This document shows positions 15,962 to 23,292 of a DNA stretch of 31,434 bases, piece by piece. The notes below the pieces were generated by a model, which was not told the origin of the DNA, made no database searches, and worked only from the letters and a program-made list of their open reading frames with translations. This DNA is from JALYJG01 sp033763555. Its GTDB lineage: Bacteria; Pseudomonadota; Alphaproteobacteria; UBA9219. Both the position numbers and the translations under genes were made by a program. Numbering within the stretch: position 1 is the stretch's first letter; each line of letters opens with the position of its first letter. The stretch lies in contig JANRKK010000014.1 of the NCBI GenBank assembly GCA_033763555.1, positions 1-31,434 on the forward strand. Reading direction: 5' to 3'.

Positions 15962-17746
15962 ATGCCGCGTACCAAAGCTTCATTTCAACCAACTGATGAT
16001 GACGAAATTGGCACCCTTGCTGATGCCAATCATCAAGACGTTGAAACCCATACAGATGATGAAAATGATAATGAAGATACTGAAGGCACCAATGAAGGCG
16101 GCCTGGAAAGCTATGATGCTCTCGGCCAATATCTCCATGAAATAGGAAACATCCCGCTTTTAACACGCGAAGATGAAGTAAGGCTGGCAAAAGAAATTGA
16201 GAGTGGAAGACAAAAAGCCCTGACTAGCCTGTTGAGAATACCCAACGCAGTCCGAACCCTTCAAAGCTGGTATCAGGGTATTGATGACGGTTCCTTAAAC
16301 GCCTCGGATGTTCTTCAAAATGCATCGGACCTACCTCCAAAGCCAGACGAAAGCGATTCTGACTCTAGTGATACTGACTCTGAAAAAAACACGGCTGATC
16401 CTGCGGTAAAAAACGTCTGTCGTTCGATTGTTGAGGCTTGCGCAACACTTCTTAAATTTGAGCCGCCAAAATACGATGCCCTCCTCACCCAACCACGCAG
16501 CAAACCTTCCGCTACCGAAAAGCGTCACCAAGCCGCAAGAGCAACTTTGCTCGATCAATTACTTCGTCAGCCACCAAAAGATTTTGATATCGAGCGGCTT
16601 GGCAAAACCCATGGCCTGCCCGCGTCTGAATTGAGGTTTATGGAGGCCAAAAGAGAATTTGTTACAGCCAACTTGCGGCTTGCAGTGTCAATTGCAAAAC
16701 GCCATCAAGGAAAAGGGCTAAGCTTTCTTGACCTCATACAGGAAGGAAATATTGCCCTCATACGCGCCGTAGAAAAATTTGATTATCGGCGAGGATTTAA
16801 ATTTGCCACCTATGCAACCTGGTGGGTTAAACAAGCTGTTGTGCGCGCAATCCTGGACAAAGCCAGCACAATGCGCGTTCCCGTACATTTGGGCGAAGAT
16901 AGAAAAAAGGTAGCCCGTATCGCGCGGCAAATTATGCAAACAACAGGACAAGAAGCAACGTCCCAACAAATTGCCGCAAAGTCTGGTTTACCCCTTAAAA
17001 AAGTTATCCGTGCACTGAGTGTGCCAAAAGAGCCCATTAGCCTTTCAACACCAATTGGTGATGAAGAAGAGACTTCACTGGGTGATTTGCTTCTCGACAG
17101 AACGACAAATGTACATGCGGAAGTAGCCAATGCAGAAATGGATAGAAAAGCAAAGAAAGCATTAAGCTGCCTCGACCCACGCGAGCAGCTCATCATACAG
17201 ATGCGCTTCGGTATTGATGTTCCACAAGATTGGACGCTTAATGAAGTTGGAGAACGGTTTTGTGTCACCCGTGAACGGATAAGACAAATTGAAGCACGAG
17301 CAATTACAAGAATCCGGAGGTCTTCAAACGGATCTAAGAGTCCTTATAGTTATGACTTTGTTGACGACATACCCTACTTGGTGCTGAGCAGTGAAACTGC
17401 CTTAGCTAAAAACATGCCTGAATTATGTGCAGCTTTTCAGGAAGCGGGCATCACAACAACATTTGACCTTGCTTTAGCCATTCAGAACCAACGGGAAATT
17501 AAACATATAGGCGACAGCATCAAAAAACTCCTCGACGGAAAAGTGATTGGCTCAAGCGAAAGACACATTACGAAGTGTGTGTTGTCTCCCTTCCAATCCA
17601 TAGCTGCCCTGGTAGGGCTGGAACCTCAAACCGCTTTCAAACAGCAAATCGCCGCAGAAATCAAACACAGAAGCGAAAATCAAGGGTCAAAAATTCCAAC
17701 GCGACGCCGCGTCAAAGCTCTCAAACCAGATAATATCGAACCATGA
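15962..17746 (+). CDS. Divergent RpoD-like (sigma-70 family) sigma factor with C-terminal extension
   Basis: The 594-residue protein contains sigma-70 regions in order: an acidic N-terminus (1-50), region 1.2 (YLHEIGNIPLLTREDEV, about 57-73), a non-conserved insert like that of proteobacterial RpoD (about 83-225, with an Asp/Ser-rich stretch at 128-145), region 2 (227-297, including DLIQEGNIALIRAVEKFDY), region 3 (about 298-385) and region 4 (about 395-455, VTRERIRQIEARA). It would direct RNA polymerase to promoters. In region 2.4 the segment is WWVKQAVVRAI: the glutamine known to read the -12 base in E. coli sigma-70 (Q437) is kept, but the threonine (T440) is valine. Residues 456-594 are an extra domain absent from RpoD. 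The DNA is clearly more AT-rich than nearby genes. It overlaps a second sigma gene by 4 bases. Start codon support is weak. Confidence 0.88.
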   Translation: MPRTKASFQPTDDDEIGTLADANHQDVETHTDDENDNEDTEGTNEGGLESYDALGQYLHEIGNIPLLTREDEVRLAKEIESGRQKALTSLLRIPNAVRTLQSWYQGIDDGSLNASDVLQNASDLPPKPDESDSDSSDTDSEKNTADPAVKNVCRSIVEACATLLKFEPPKYDALLTQPRSKPSATEKRHQAARATLLDQLLRQPPKDFDIERLGKTHGLPASELRFMEAKREFVTANLRLAVSIAKRHQGKGLSFLDLIQEGNIALIRAVEKFDYRRGFKFATYATWWVKQAVVRAILDKASTMRVPVHLGEDRKKVARIARQIMQTTGQEATSQQIAAKSGLPLKKVIRALSVPKEPISLSTPIGDEEETSLGDLLLDRTTNVHAEVANAEMDRKAKKALSCLDPREQLIIQMRFGIDVPQDWTLNEVGERFCVTRERIRQIEARAITRIRRSSNGSKSPYSYDFVDDIPYLVLSSETALAKNMPELCAAFQEAGITTTFDLALAIQNQREIKHIGDSIKKLLDGKVIGSSERHITKCVLSPFQSIAALVGLEPQTAFKQQIAAEIKHRSENQGSKIPTRRRVKALKPDNIEP

Positions 17747-19263
17747 ATAACGGCGTTTGCGAACCCACATATAGCGAAGAACCCCAAAACGAAACGCCGG
17801 GCATCGAGAACGATTTACAGCTGGAAGCTGCCGAATACGATCCTCCCTCTTCTGACACAGATGTTGATAATGATCAAATCCACAAAGATATCGTTAGGCA
17901 ATATCTCGAGGAAATATCAATCTACCCACTCTTAAGCCGTGAAGAAGAGCAAAAGCTTGGCCAAACGATTCAGGAAACACGCCTAGAATTGTTACATATC
18001 CTTTATGAACATCCGATTGCCCTTGCAGCGATAAAACAGTTTTATTGGGAGATTGCTGATGGCACGCGCAGTAAGACATGTCTTGATACATCAAAGCCGG
18101 ATGAAGAAGAAGATGAAAACGGCGATGAATCTATAATTGAATCCAATAAGAAGACACAACATGGAAATGGACTCCTATCCATAGAAAAAATTGGATCACG
18201 GTGCCACGCCATCACTGAAGCCTGCGAAAGGCTCCTCCAGATACACGGACTGCCTGATACTGCTGAAACCGAAAACAAAGACCCTGACGCCCTAACAAAT
18301 GCAAGGACGAGTCTCCATACACACCTATTATCCTCAGCTCCTCGAGATATTCACATCCTTGCCTTCATTAGCAGAATTTTAGAAAACAGAGATACAAAAG
18401 AGGAGGAAGCAAATCATGCGTTCGACGCAATACGGAAAAAACGCGATTTGTTTGTGGCGAGTAAAACTACCTTGTCGAACTGCAATCTGCGTCTTGTTGT
18501 TTCTATAGCCAAAAAATTTAGGAACAGCGGAATGGAGTTTATGGATCTTATACAAGAAGGCAATATCAACTTAATGCGCGCTGTCGAAAAATTTGATTAT
18601 CAGCAAGGTTTTAAGTTTTCAACATATGCTACCTGGTGGATTCAGGAAGCGATAGTCCGAGCCATTGATAATCTCGGGCATGTTATCCGCCCTCCTGTTT
18701 TTCAAAAAGAATTTCAGCGTAAAATTCATAGATTTAGAAGGCTGTATACACAACGAAACAAGCGTGAGCCAACTGACGATCAGTTGGCCGAGCTAATGGA
18801 AATTCCTGCCAGCAAAATACACGATGCACGGACCAGCACTCTCTCAACGGTCAGCCTTCATGAGCTTATCGGGGATGATCAGGATACAGAACGAGAAAAA
18901 TTCTTTGCCGACCCCCAGAATTTTCTTGCATCCGTTATAAGCAGTGATTTCATGGGATATATTTCCGGCATCTTGCACATATTTTCAGCACGGGATGCTG
19001 AAATTCTCCGGATGCGCCTTGGCATTAACATGGACAGAGAGAGCCTTGAGTATATAGGAGACCACTTTGGTCTTTCACGAGAACGCGTCCGTCAAATTGA
19101 AGCACGGGCTATCCGGAGGATTCAAAAAATCCTTATCAGAGACGGGCACGCTACGCCCGAACAAATTCGTACTGCATCCATAACACCAAGACACCCCTAT
19201 GAAGCTCCGTCGTCAGTCCGCTCAAGGTCTAAAAGATCAGGTGCGCGAGTTTATGCCCTTTAA
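17743..19263 (+). CDS. Second divergent RpoD-like sigma factor
   Basis: The 506-residue protein repeats the same plan as its neighbour: acidic N-terminus (1-48), region 1.2 (QYLEEISIYPLLSREEEQ, about 53-70), a variable acidic insert (about 85-235), region 2 (about 240-308, DLIQEGNINLMRAVEKFDY), a shortened or diverged region 3, and region 4 with LSRERVRQIEARAI (about 445-458). Region 2.4 reads WWIQEAIVRAI: both residues known to contact the -12 base in E. coli sigma-70 are changed (Q437 to E302, T440 to V305), while the -35 recognition helix is well kept. This predicts -35 boxes like the housekeeping ones with a different -10 preference. The start ATG overlaps the stop of the first sigma gene (ATGA), so the pair is translated together. 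No anti-sigma factor is recognised beside it. Confidence 0.88.
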   Translation: MNNGVCEPTYSEEPQNETPGIENDLQLEAAEYDPPSSDTDVDNDQIHKDIVRQYLEEISIYPLLSREEEQKLGQTIQETRLELLHILYEHPIALAAIKQFYWEIADGTRSKTCLDTSKPDEEEDENGDESIIESNKKTQHGNGLLSIEKIGSRCHAITEACERLLQIHGLPDTAETENKDPDALTNARTSLHTHLLSSAPRDIHILAFISRILENRDTKEEEANHAFDAIRKKRDLFVASKTTLSNCNLRLVVSIAKKFRNSGMEFMDLIQEGNINLMRAVEKFDYQQGFKFSTYATWWIQEAIVRAIDNLGHVIRPPVFQKEFQRKIHRFRRLYTQRNKREPTDDQLAELMEIPASKIHDARTSTLSTVSLHELIGDDQDTEREKFFADPQNFLASVISSDFMGYISGILHIFSARDAEILRMRLGINMDRESLEYIGDHFGLSRERVRQIEARAIRRIQKILIRDGHATPEQIRTASITPRHPYEAPSSVRSRSKRSGARVYAL

Positions 19264-19307
19264 TTCAAGCGCACTCAAAAAGGTTTTTATTCAATAACTT
19301 AAAGGCT

Positions 19308-19336
19308 TTGACTCTCCTTTATTTGCATCCCAGAAT
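19308..19336 (+). promoter_or_regulatory. Possible promoter before the phosphodiesterase-like gene
   Basis: TTGACT (19308-19313) and CAGAAT (19331-19336) are 17 bases apart, about 55 bases before the next start. The -10 is weak. The 128-base AT-rich gap (19264-19391) also holds a run of alternating TA near 19364-19371. It may give the downstream gene its own transcription or be read through from the sigma operon. Confidence 0.3.
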
Positions 19337-19391
19337 AACGGCGATATAGGAAAAGTCCAATATATATATCGATTGATAAAAGGCATATTGC

Positions 19392-20708
19392 ATGCATAAC
19401 GGCTTCGACATTCCTGCTCATACCGCCATCATGCGCGAGTTGTTGCGCCTGAACCCCGGCGACGCGTCGGCCGTGCGCAACGGGTTGATATGGTTTGACG
19501 CCTCGCTCAAACAATATCGCGATGCTGTAGCCAAACGAAATGATGAACATCACGCGGCGCGCGACATCGCCTACGCCGTTACGAACTATTATCAAACGCG
19601 ATTTGATCAGCTTAACGCCACACCCGACCAAATATGTAAAATGGCGAACGCCGTCGCAGCCATGCAGGCCACCGCCGCGGCGCTCGACGAGCTTGATAAT
19701 TCGCCGGACTACACAGCGCCATCCTATCATCATAACCCACACAATATTCTGGTTATGGGCACGCGGCTAATGATGTATCGGTACGACTATCCAGCACAAA
19801 AACTCACACCGGAAATCATTATCAATATTATTCACAACGAAACAATCACCATGGTTCACGACATTCTGCATAATGGCAGAACCAATCGGCGGCTGCTGAA
19901 CAGAACGCCCGATCTTTACCACCCCGCATGGCTGGAAATGCAATCTTACCGTCGTCTTGAGCCAATTCTTAGAGAACATCGTTTCTTGCCGGATGAAATC
20001 AATCGGGCGCAATGGATGCTCATCCCCACTGATCCAGGCTTACCAGGAGAGATCGCCAAATACGGCCATGCGTTGCACCATGATGCGTGTCTTCCTGTCC
20101 AGCCCTGGCATGAACTGGAAAAACAGGTCGCAGATTCCCCTGCGGAAACGCAGGACTATATGCGTCAATTCATGAATGCCATCCGGGAAGACAAAACACT
20201 GGCCCGGGATGCCCTGGCGCTTAAAGCGGCAGATATGTCGCCCGCTTTTGGCCTGCAGGCGGCTTTTGGACATCATCTGGCTCTGGACCTCAATCTTGAA
20301 TATGAAAGATGCGGCGCCCGACAAATCCTTAACGAACAAGGAAATCCGGATCCTCCCGGTCAGCTATTCGCCATGATAAATTTCATCGGCGTCCGCATAA
20401 GCAACCAAGGCCCTTGCCTGTCTTTTCTGGCGCCCGCGGCCGACGAACTTTATGGCCCTGTCCTTGGCGATATCGCCGTGAGCATGATCAACCATGTGCT
20501 CACCTCTCCTGACGGAGAGAAGCAAATGAAAAAGATCTGGCAAGATTTCCGCGCAGGAAAAGTGCTCATCAACGAGGCAGGCCGCGAAATCTGTATTTCC
20601 GAAGGTGCTGCCAATGATGATTTGGCGTGGAGGGCTTTACTGAAGACTTCTACAGATTTGGCCTGCCGCAGACATACTCAGCCAAGGCCTTCAACACCTT
20701 CGCCATAA
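19392..20708 (+). CDS. Divergent class I cyclic-nucleotide phosphodiesterase-like HD protein
   Basis: At first sight this 438-residue protein is hypothetical, but the residues match class I 3',5'-cyclic nucleotide phosphodiesterases (PDEase_I) in order and spacing. Y112-H113-x3-H117 matches YHN-x2-HA. H156-D157-x2-H160-x-G162-x2-N165 matches HD-x2-H-x-G-x2-N exactly. L181-E182 sits at the LE-xHH position. T213-D214 matches the conserved TD. KAADMS at 278-283 supplies the fourth metal ligand D281. Q339 is a candidate for the invariant purine-binding glutamine. All four metal ligands (H117, H156, D157, D281) are therefore present. The likely reaction is hydrolysis of cAMP or cGMP; substrate not shown. 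No membrane segment or sensory domain is visible in the first 100 residues. AAAGG lies before the ATG. The last 59 bases overlap the convergent TPR gene. Confidence 0.72.
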   Translation: MHNGFDIPAHTAIMRELLRLNPGDASAVRNGLIWFDASLKQYRDAVAKRNDEHHAARDIAYAVTNYYQTRFDQLNATPDQICKMANAVAAMQATAAALDELDNSPDYTAPSYHHNPHNILVMGTRLMMYRYDYPAQKLTPEIIINIIHNETITMVHDILHNGRTNRRLLNRTPDLYHPAWLEMQSYRRLEPILREHRFLPDEINRAQWMLIPTDPGLPGEIAKYGHALHHDACLPVQPWHELEKQVADSPAETQDYMRQFMNAIREDKTLARDALALKAADMSPAFGLQAAFGHHLALDLNLEYERCGARQILNEQGNPDPPGQLFAMINFIGVRISNQGPCLSFLAPAADELYGPVLGDIAVSMINHVLTSPDGEKQMKKIWQDFRAGKVLINEAGREICISEGAANDDLAWRALLKTSTDLACRRHTQPRPSTPSP

Positions 20709-22443
20709 CACCCTGCCAGTCCCCTATCCGTTCCTGCCGAAACAAACGTAGGGTCGGGTACCATGGATTGTCGTTGCGTCCCGTCAGCCAGCGCCAGTCG
20801 GGCGCGAAGGGCAGCAAGACCCATGTTTGCTTGCCCATGCCGCCTGCCAGATGCGCGGTTGCCGTATCGCAGGTGATAATAAGATCAAGCTGACCGACAA
20901 TCCGCGCCGCATCGGCAAAATTATTCAGCTTCGGCACAAGGTCGATGACCGGATGTTGTGCGAGCATCGCTTCATCGCCCGGCTTGCGGTCGCGGTTCAG
21001 GCTGTAGAACTGAACGCCTGCTTCCTGAAAGAGCCCGGAAAAAATCTCCAACGGCACGGAGCGCCGCGCGTCATTCGTGTGCAGGGGATTGCCTCCCCAC
21101 ACCACGCCCACACGCGGCTTGCCTGCATCCGCTAACCGCGTTGCATCATCCGATGGCAGCAAGGGCAGATAGGGAGTTTGCGCCGGAATTGTTTCCAGTA
21201 CCGTGCCGAAGCGATGCGGAAGATCAAACACCGAAGCGTAATAATCGTAATTCGATACGCCGGAGCCGTGAACAATCAACTCATCCGCGCCGGGCCAACC
21301 CTTAAACAGAGGTTCTAGTGCGGGATGAACCGAAAAAATAATCCGCGCGCCCTGCTCCTTCATCAAGGGCAGATAACGGCAGAACATCAGCGTATCGCCG
21401 AACCCCTGCTCATCGCAGACCAGAATGGTCTTACCGCTTAAAGATTCACCTTTCCACACGGGGCGGGAGAATTTCGGGCGCTGCAACCCGCCAACTTCCC
21501 GGAAACGCGAGCGGTAGCGCGCGAAACCCGGTTTGTATTTGCCACGCAGCAATTCCATCAGCGCCAGATGCCAATGGCGATTGCCATATTCTTCTTCCGC
21601 GACCTCGCGCGTATCTTCTCCCGCAATCGCCTGGCCTGCGACTTCAACCGTCTTGCGAAAAGTGGCCTCAGCCTCATCCAACCAGTTCAGGGATTGATAG
21701 GTCTGCCCAAGATTGTCCCAGATATCAGCGCGTTCAGGTTTGATTTCCAGCGCGCGCTTGTAGGCCGCAACTGCTTCCTCATTTCGATCGAGCCGATTCA
21801 ACGCCACGCCATAACCGAACCAGCCATAATGGCTGTCTGGCATCAGTTGCAGGGTGCGCTCGGCCGCCGCCAGCGCCAACGGATAATCCTTGGTGCTTTC
21901 CGCCACATTGGACAGCGTGCACCAGCCCTCACCATAATCCGGCGCGATGGCGACAGACTTTTTCGCATGCTCCATCGCCTCATTCATCCGTTTTTCATGC
22001 ACATAGGCGAGCGCCAGATTGTTATGCGCCTCGGCATAGGCTGGATTATGCTTCACCGCGGCCCTGTACGCCGCAATGGTACCCGTCCAGTCATCCGCCG
22101 CGCGCAAGGCATTGCCGAGATTGTAATGCGCCTGCGCCAGATTAGGCTGGCGTAAAATGGCTTCCTTAAAAGCGGCGACAGCCTCTGGCATCTTTTTCGC
22201 ATTCATCAGAATATTGCCGAGATGCAGCCGGAACAGCGCCGATTTCGGATCGAGCGCGATGGCCTTTTCGACAAGACCGACAGCTTCCGCGTGATCGCCA
22301 TGCGTTCCGCGCACGAGGCCCAGCAGCGCCAATGCATCCGCATGCTCAGGCGCTGTATTCAACACCGATCGGTAAAGCTTTTCGGCTTCAACCAGATTAT
22401 TCGCCTGATGCGCGGCGACGGCTTGTTGGAGGGTGTTGCTCAT
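20650..22443 (-). CDS. Tetratricopeptide-repeat protein with GT9/heptosyltransferase-like C-terminal domain
   Basis: About 597 residues. The first roughly 280 are TPR helices (repeats such as AHYNLGNALRAADDW and AEAHNNLALAYVHEKRMNEA), a protein-protein interaction scaffold. The C-terminal part resembles the GT-B fold of ADP-heptose:LPS heptosyltransferase-like proteins: ILVCDEQGFGDTLMFCRYLP, VGVVWGGNPLH with N and D around it, and CDTATAHLAGGMG near the nucleotide-binding end. Such TPR-GT fusions are common in Alphaproteobacteria and often sit with flagellar or surface glycan genes; the sugar and acceptor are unknown. I chose the ATG at 22443; a TTG two codons upstream is possible because GAGG directly touches the ATG. 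Its 3' end overlaps the convergent phosphodiesterase-like gene by 59 bases. Confidence 0.85.
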   Translation of the reverse strand: MSNTLQQAVAAHQANNLVEAEKLYRSVLNTAPEHADALALLGLVRGTHGDHAEAVGLVEKAIALDPKSALFRLHLGNILMNAKKMPEAVAAFKEAILRQPNLAQAHYNLGNALRAADDWTGTIAAYRAAVKHNPAYAEAHNNLALAYVHEKRMNEAMEHAKKSVAIAPDYGEGWCTLSNVAESTKDYPLALAAAERTLQLMPDSHYGWFGYGVALNRLDRNEEAVAAYKRALEIKPERADIWDNLGQTYQSLNWLDEAEATFRKTVEVAGQAIAGEDTREVAEEEYGNRHWHLALMELLRGKYKPGFARYRSRFREVGGLQRPKFSRPVWKGESLSGKTILVCDEQGFGDTLMFCRYLPLMKEQGARIIFSVHPALEPLFKGWPGADELIVHGSGVSNYDYYASVFDLPHRFGTVLETIPAQTPYLPLLPSDDATRLADAGKPRVGVVWGGNPLHTNDARRSVPLEIFSGLFQEAGVQFYSLNRDRKPGDEAMLAQHPVIDLVPKLNNFADAARIVGQLDLIITCDTATAHLAGGMGKQTWVLLPFAPDWRWLTGRNDNPWYPTLRLFRQERIGDWQGVMAKVLKALAEYVCGRPNL

Positions 22444-22461
22444 CCTCAAAGCATAGCAACA

Positions 22462-22521
22462 GCGTCACCCCGGCGGAAGCCAGAGTTCGTACTGATGGAT
22501 TCAGCTTTCGCGGGATTAACG
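22462..22521. repeat. Degenerate dispersed palindromic repeat at the rpsD 3' end
   Basis: The segment begins GCGTCACCCCGGCGGAAGCC, passes CAGAGTTCGTACTGATGG, and ends GCTTTCGCGGGATTAACG. It looks like a decayed copy of the widespread CGTCATTCC-CGCGAAAGC...GCTTTCGCGGGAATGACG family. The arms still pair imperfectly. The rpsD stop codon (22516-22518) lies inside the repeat, so it forms the end of the gene and may act as its transcript-end hairpin. Confidence 0.6.
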
Positions 22522-23130
22522 TGAATAGAACTCGATGACGAGGTTCGGTTCCATCTGCACAGGATAGGGAACATCGCCCAGGGCCGGGGTACGGACGAAG
22601 GTGCCCTTCATATCCTTGTGATCGACTTGCATGTAATCCGGCACATCGCGCTCGGCCAGTTCAGCCGCGGCCATAACCGTTGCGAACTGCTTGGCCTTGC
22701 TGCGCAATTCAATGACGTCTCCGTCCTTGACCTGGTACGAAGCAATGTTAACGCGCTTGTTGTTCACCAGAATATGGCCGTGATTGACGATCTGCCGCGC
22801 CGCGAAAACGGTCGCTGCGAATTTCATGCGGTAGACGACGGCATCCAGACGGCGCTCCAACAACTGGATCAGAATTTCGCCGTTGTTGCCTTTCCGGCGC
22901 ATGGCTTCCTGGTAGTAGCGGCGGAACTGACGTTCACCGACATTGCCGTAGTAACCGCGCAGTTTCTGCTTTGCGAGCAGCTGAACAGCGAAATCCGACG
23001 GCTTGCTGCGGCGCTGGCCGTGCTGGCCGGGACGATATTCGCGCTTGTTGATGGGGCTTTTGGGGCGGCCCCAGAGGTTTACGCCCAGATAACGGTCAAT
23101 TTTATGCTTGGCTTCGGCACGTTTCGTCAT
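22516..23130 (-). CDS. rpsD: 30S ribosomal protein S4
   Basis: S4 is a primary 16S rRNA-binding protein that nucleates 30S assembly. The 204-residue sequence starts MTKRAEAKHKIDRYLGVNLW and includes KSPINKREYRPGQHGQ, the S4 RNA-binding domain LERRLDAVVYRMKFA and the C-terminal NLVIEFYSR. It lacks the zinc-binding cysteines found in some S4 proteins, as usual in Alphaproteobacteria. AAGGATT precedes the ATG. It stands alone, outside the alpha operon position (rpsM-rpsK-rpoA) it has in E. coli, and has its own predicted promoter and about 95-base leader, where autoregulation by S4 could act. Confidence 0.97.
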   Translation of the reverse strand: MTKRAEAKHKIDRYLGVNLWGRPKSPINKREYRPGQHGQRRSKPSDFAVQLLAKQKLRGYYGNVGERQFRRYYQEAMRRKGNNGEILIQLLERRLDAVVYRMKFAATVFAARQIVNHGHILVNNKRVNIASYQVKDGDVIELRSKAKQFATVMAAAELAERDVPDYMQVDHKDMKGTFVRTPALGDVPYPVQMEPNLVIEFYSR

Positions 23131-23231
23131 TGGATTTAATCCTTATCCTTTGTTGTCCCGATAGTTCAGCCGTTCATACGGTGACGGGTGCAAGCCACAT
23201 TGGACAAGACCACATTCTCGGGAATGGCGCG

Positions 23232-23259
23232 TTTATAGCGGGGAGGCAAGAAAAGTCAA
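23232..23259 (-). promoter_or_regulatory. Predicted rpsD promoter
   Basis: On the minus strand TTGACT (23254-23259) and TATAAA (23232-23237) are 16 bases apart, a good sigma-70 type promoter. It lies in the 162-base gap between slt and rpsD and predicts a leader RNA of roughly 95 bases before the rpsD start. Confidence 0.65.
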
Positions 23260-23292
23260 ATGAATTGAGGGCGTTAACCCGTAATCCTGACC

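Noticed and set aside
15962..17746. Possibility that the first sigma factor is the housekeeping RpoD or a heat-shock RpoH
   Set aside because: The RpoD-type insert argues against RpoH, and the T-to-V change in region 2.4, the extra C-terminal domain and the AT-rich composition argue against the housekeeping factor; not formally excluded without the rest of the genome.
19392..20708. HD-GYP (cyclic di-GMP) phosphodiesterase
   Set aside because: There is no GYP motif, and the YH-x3-H and HD-x2-H-x-G-x2-N pattern matches class I cyclic-nucleotide PDEs instead.
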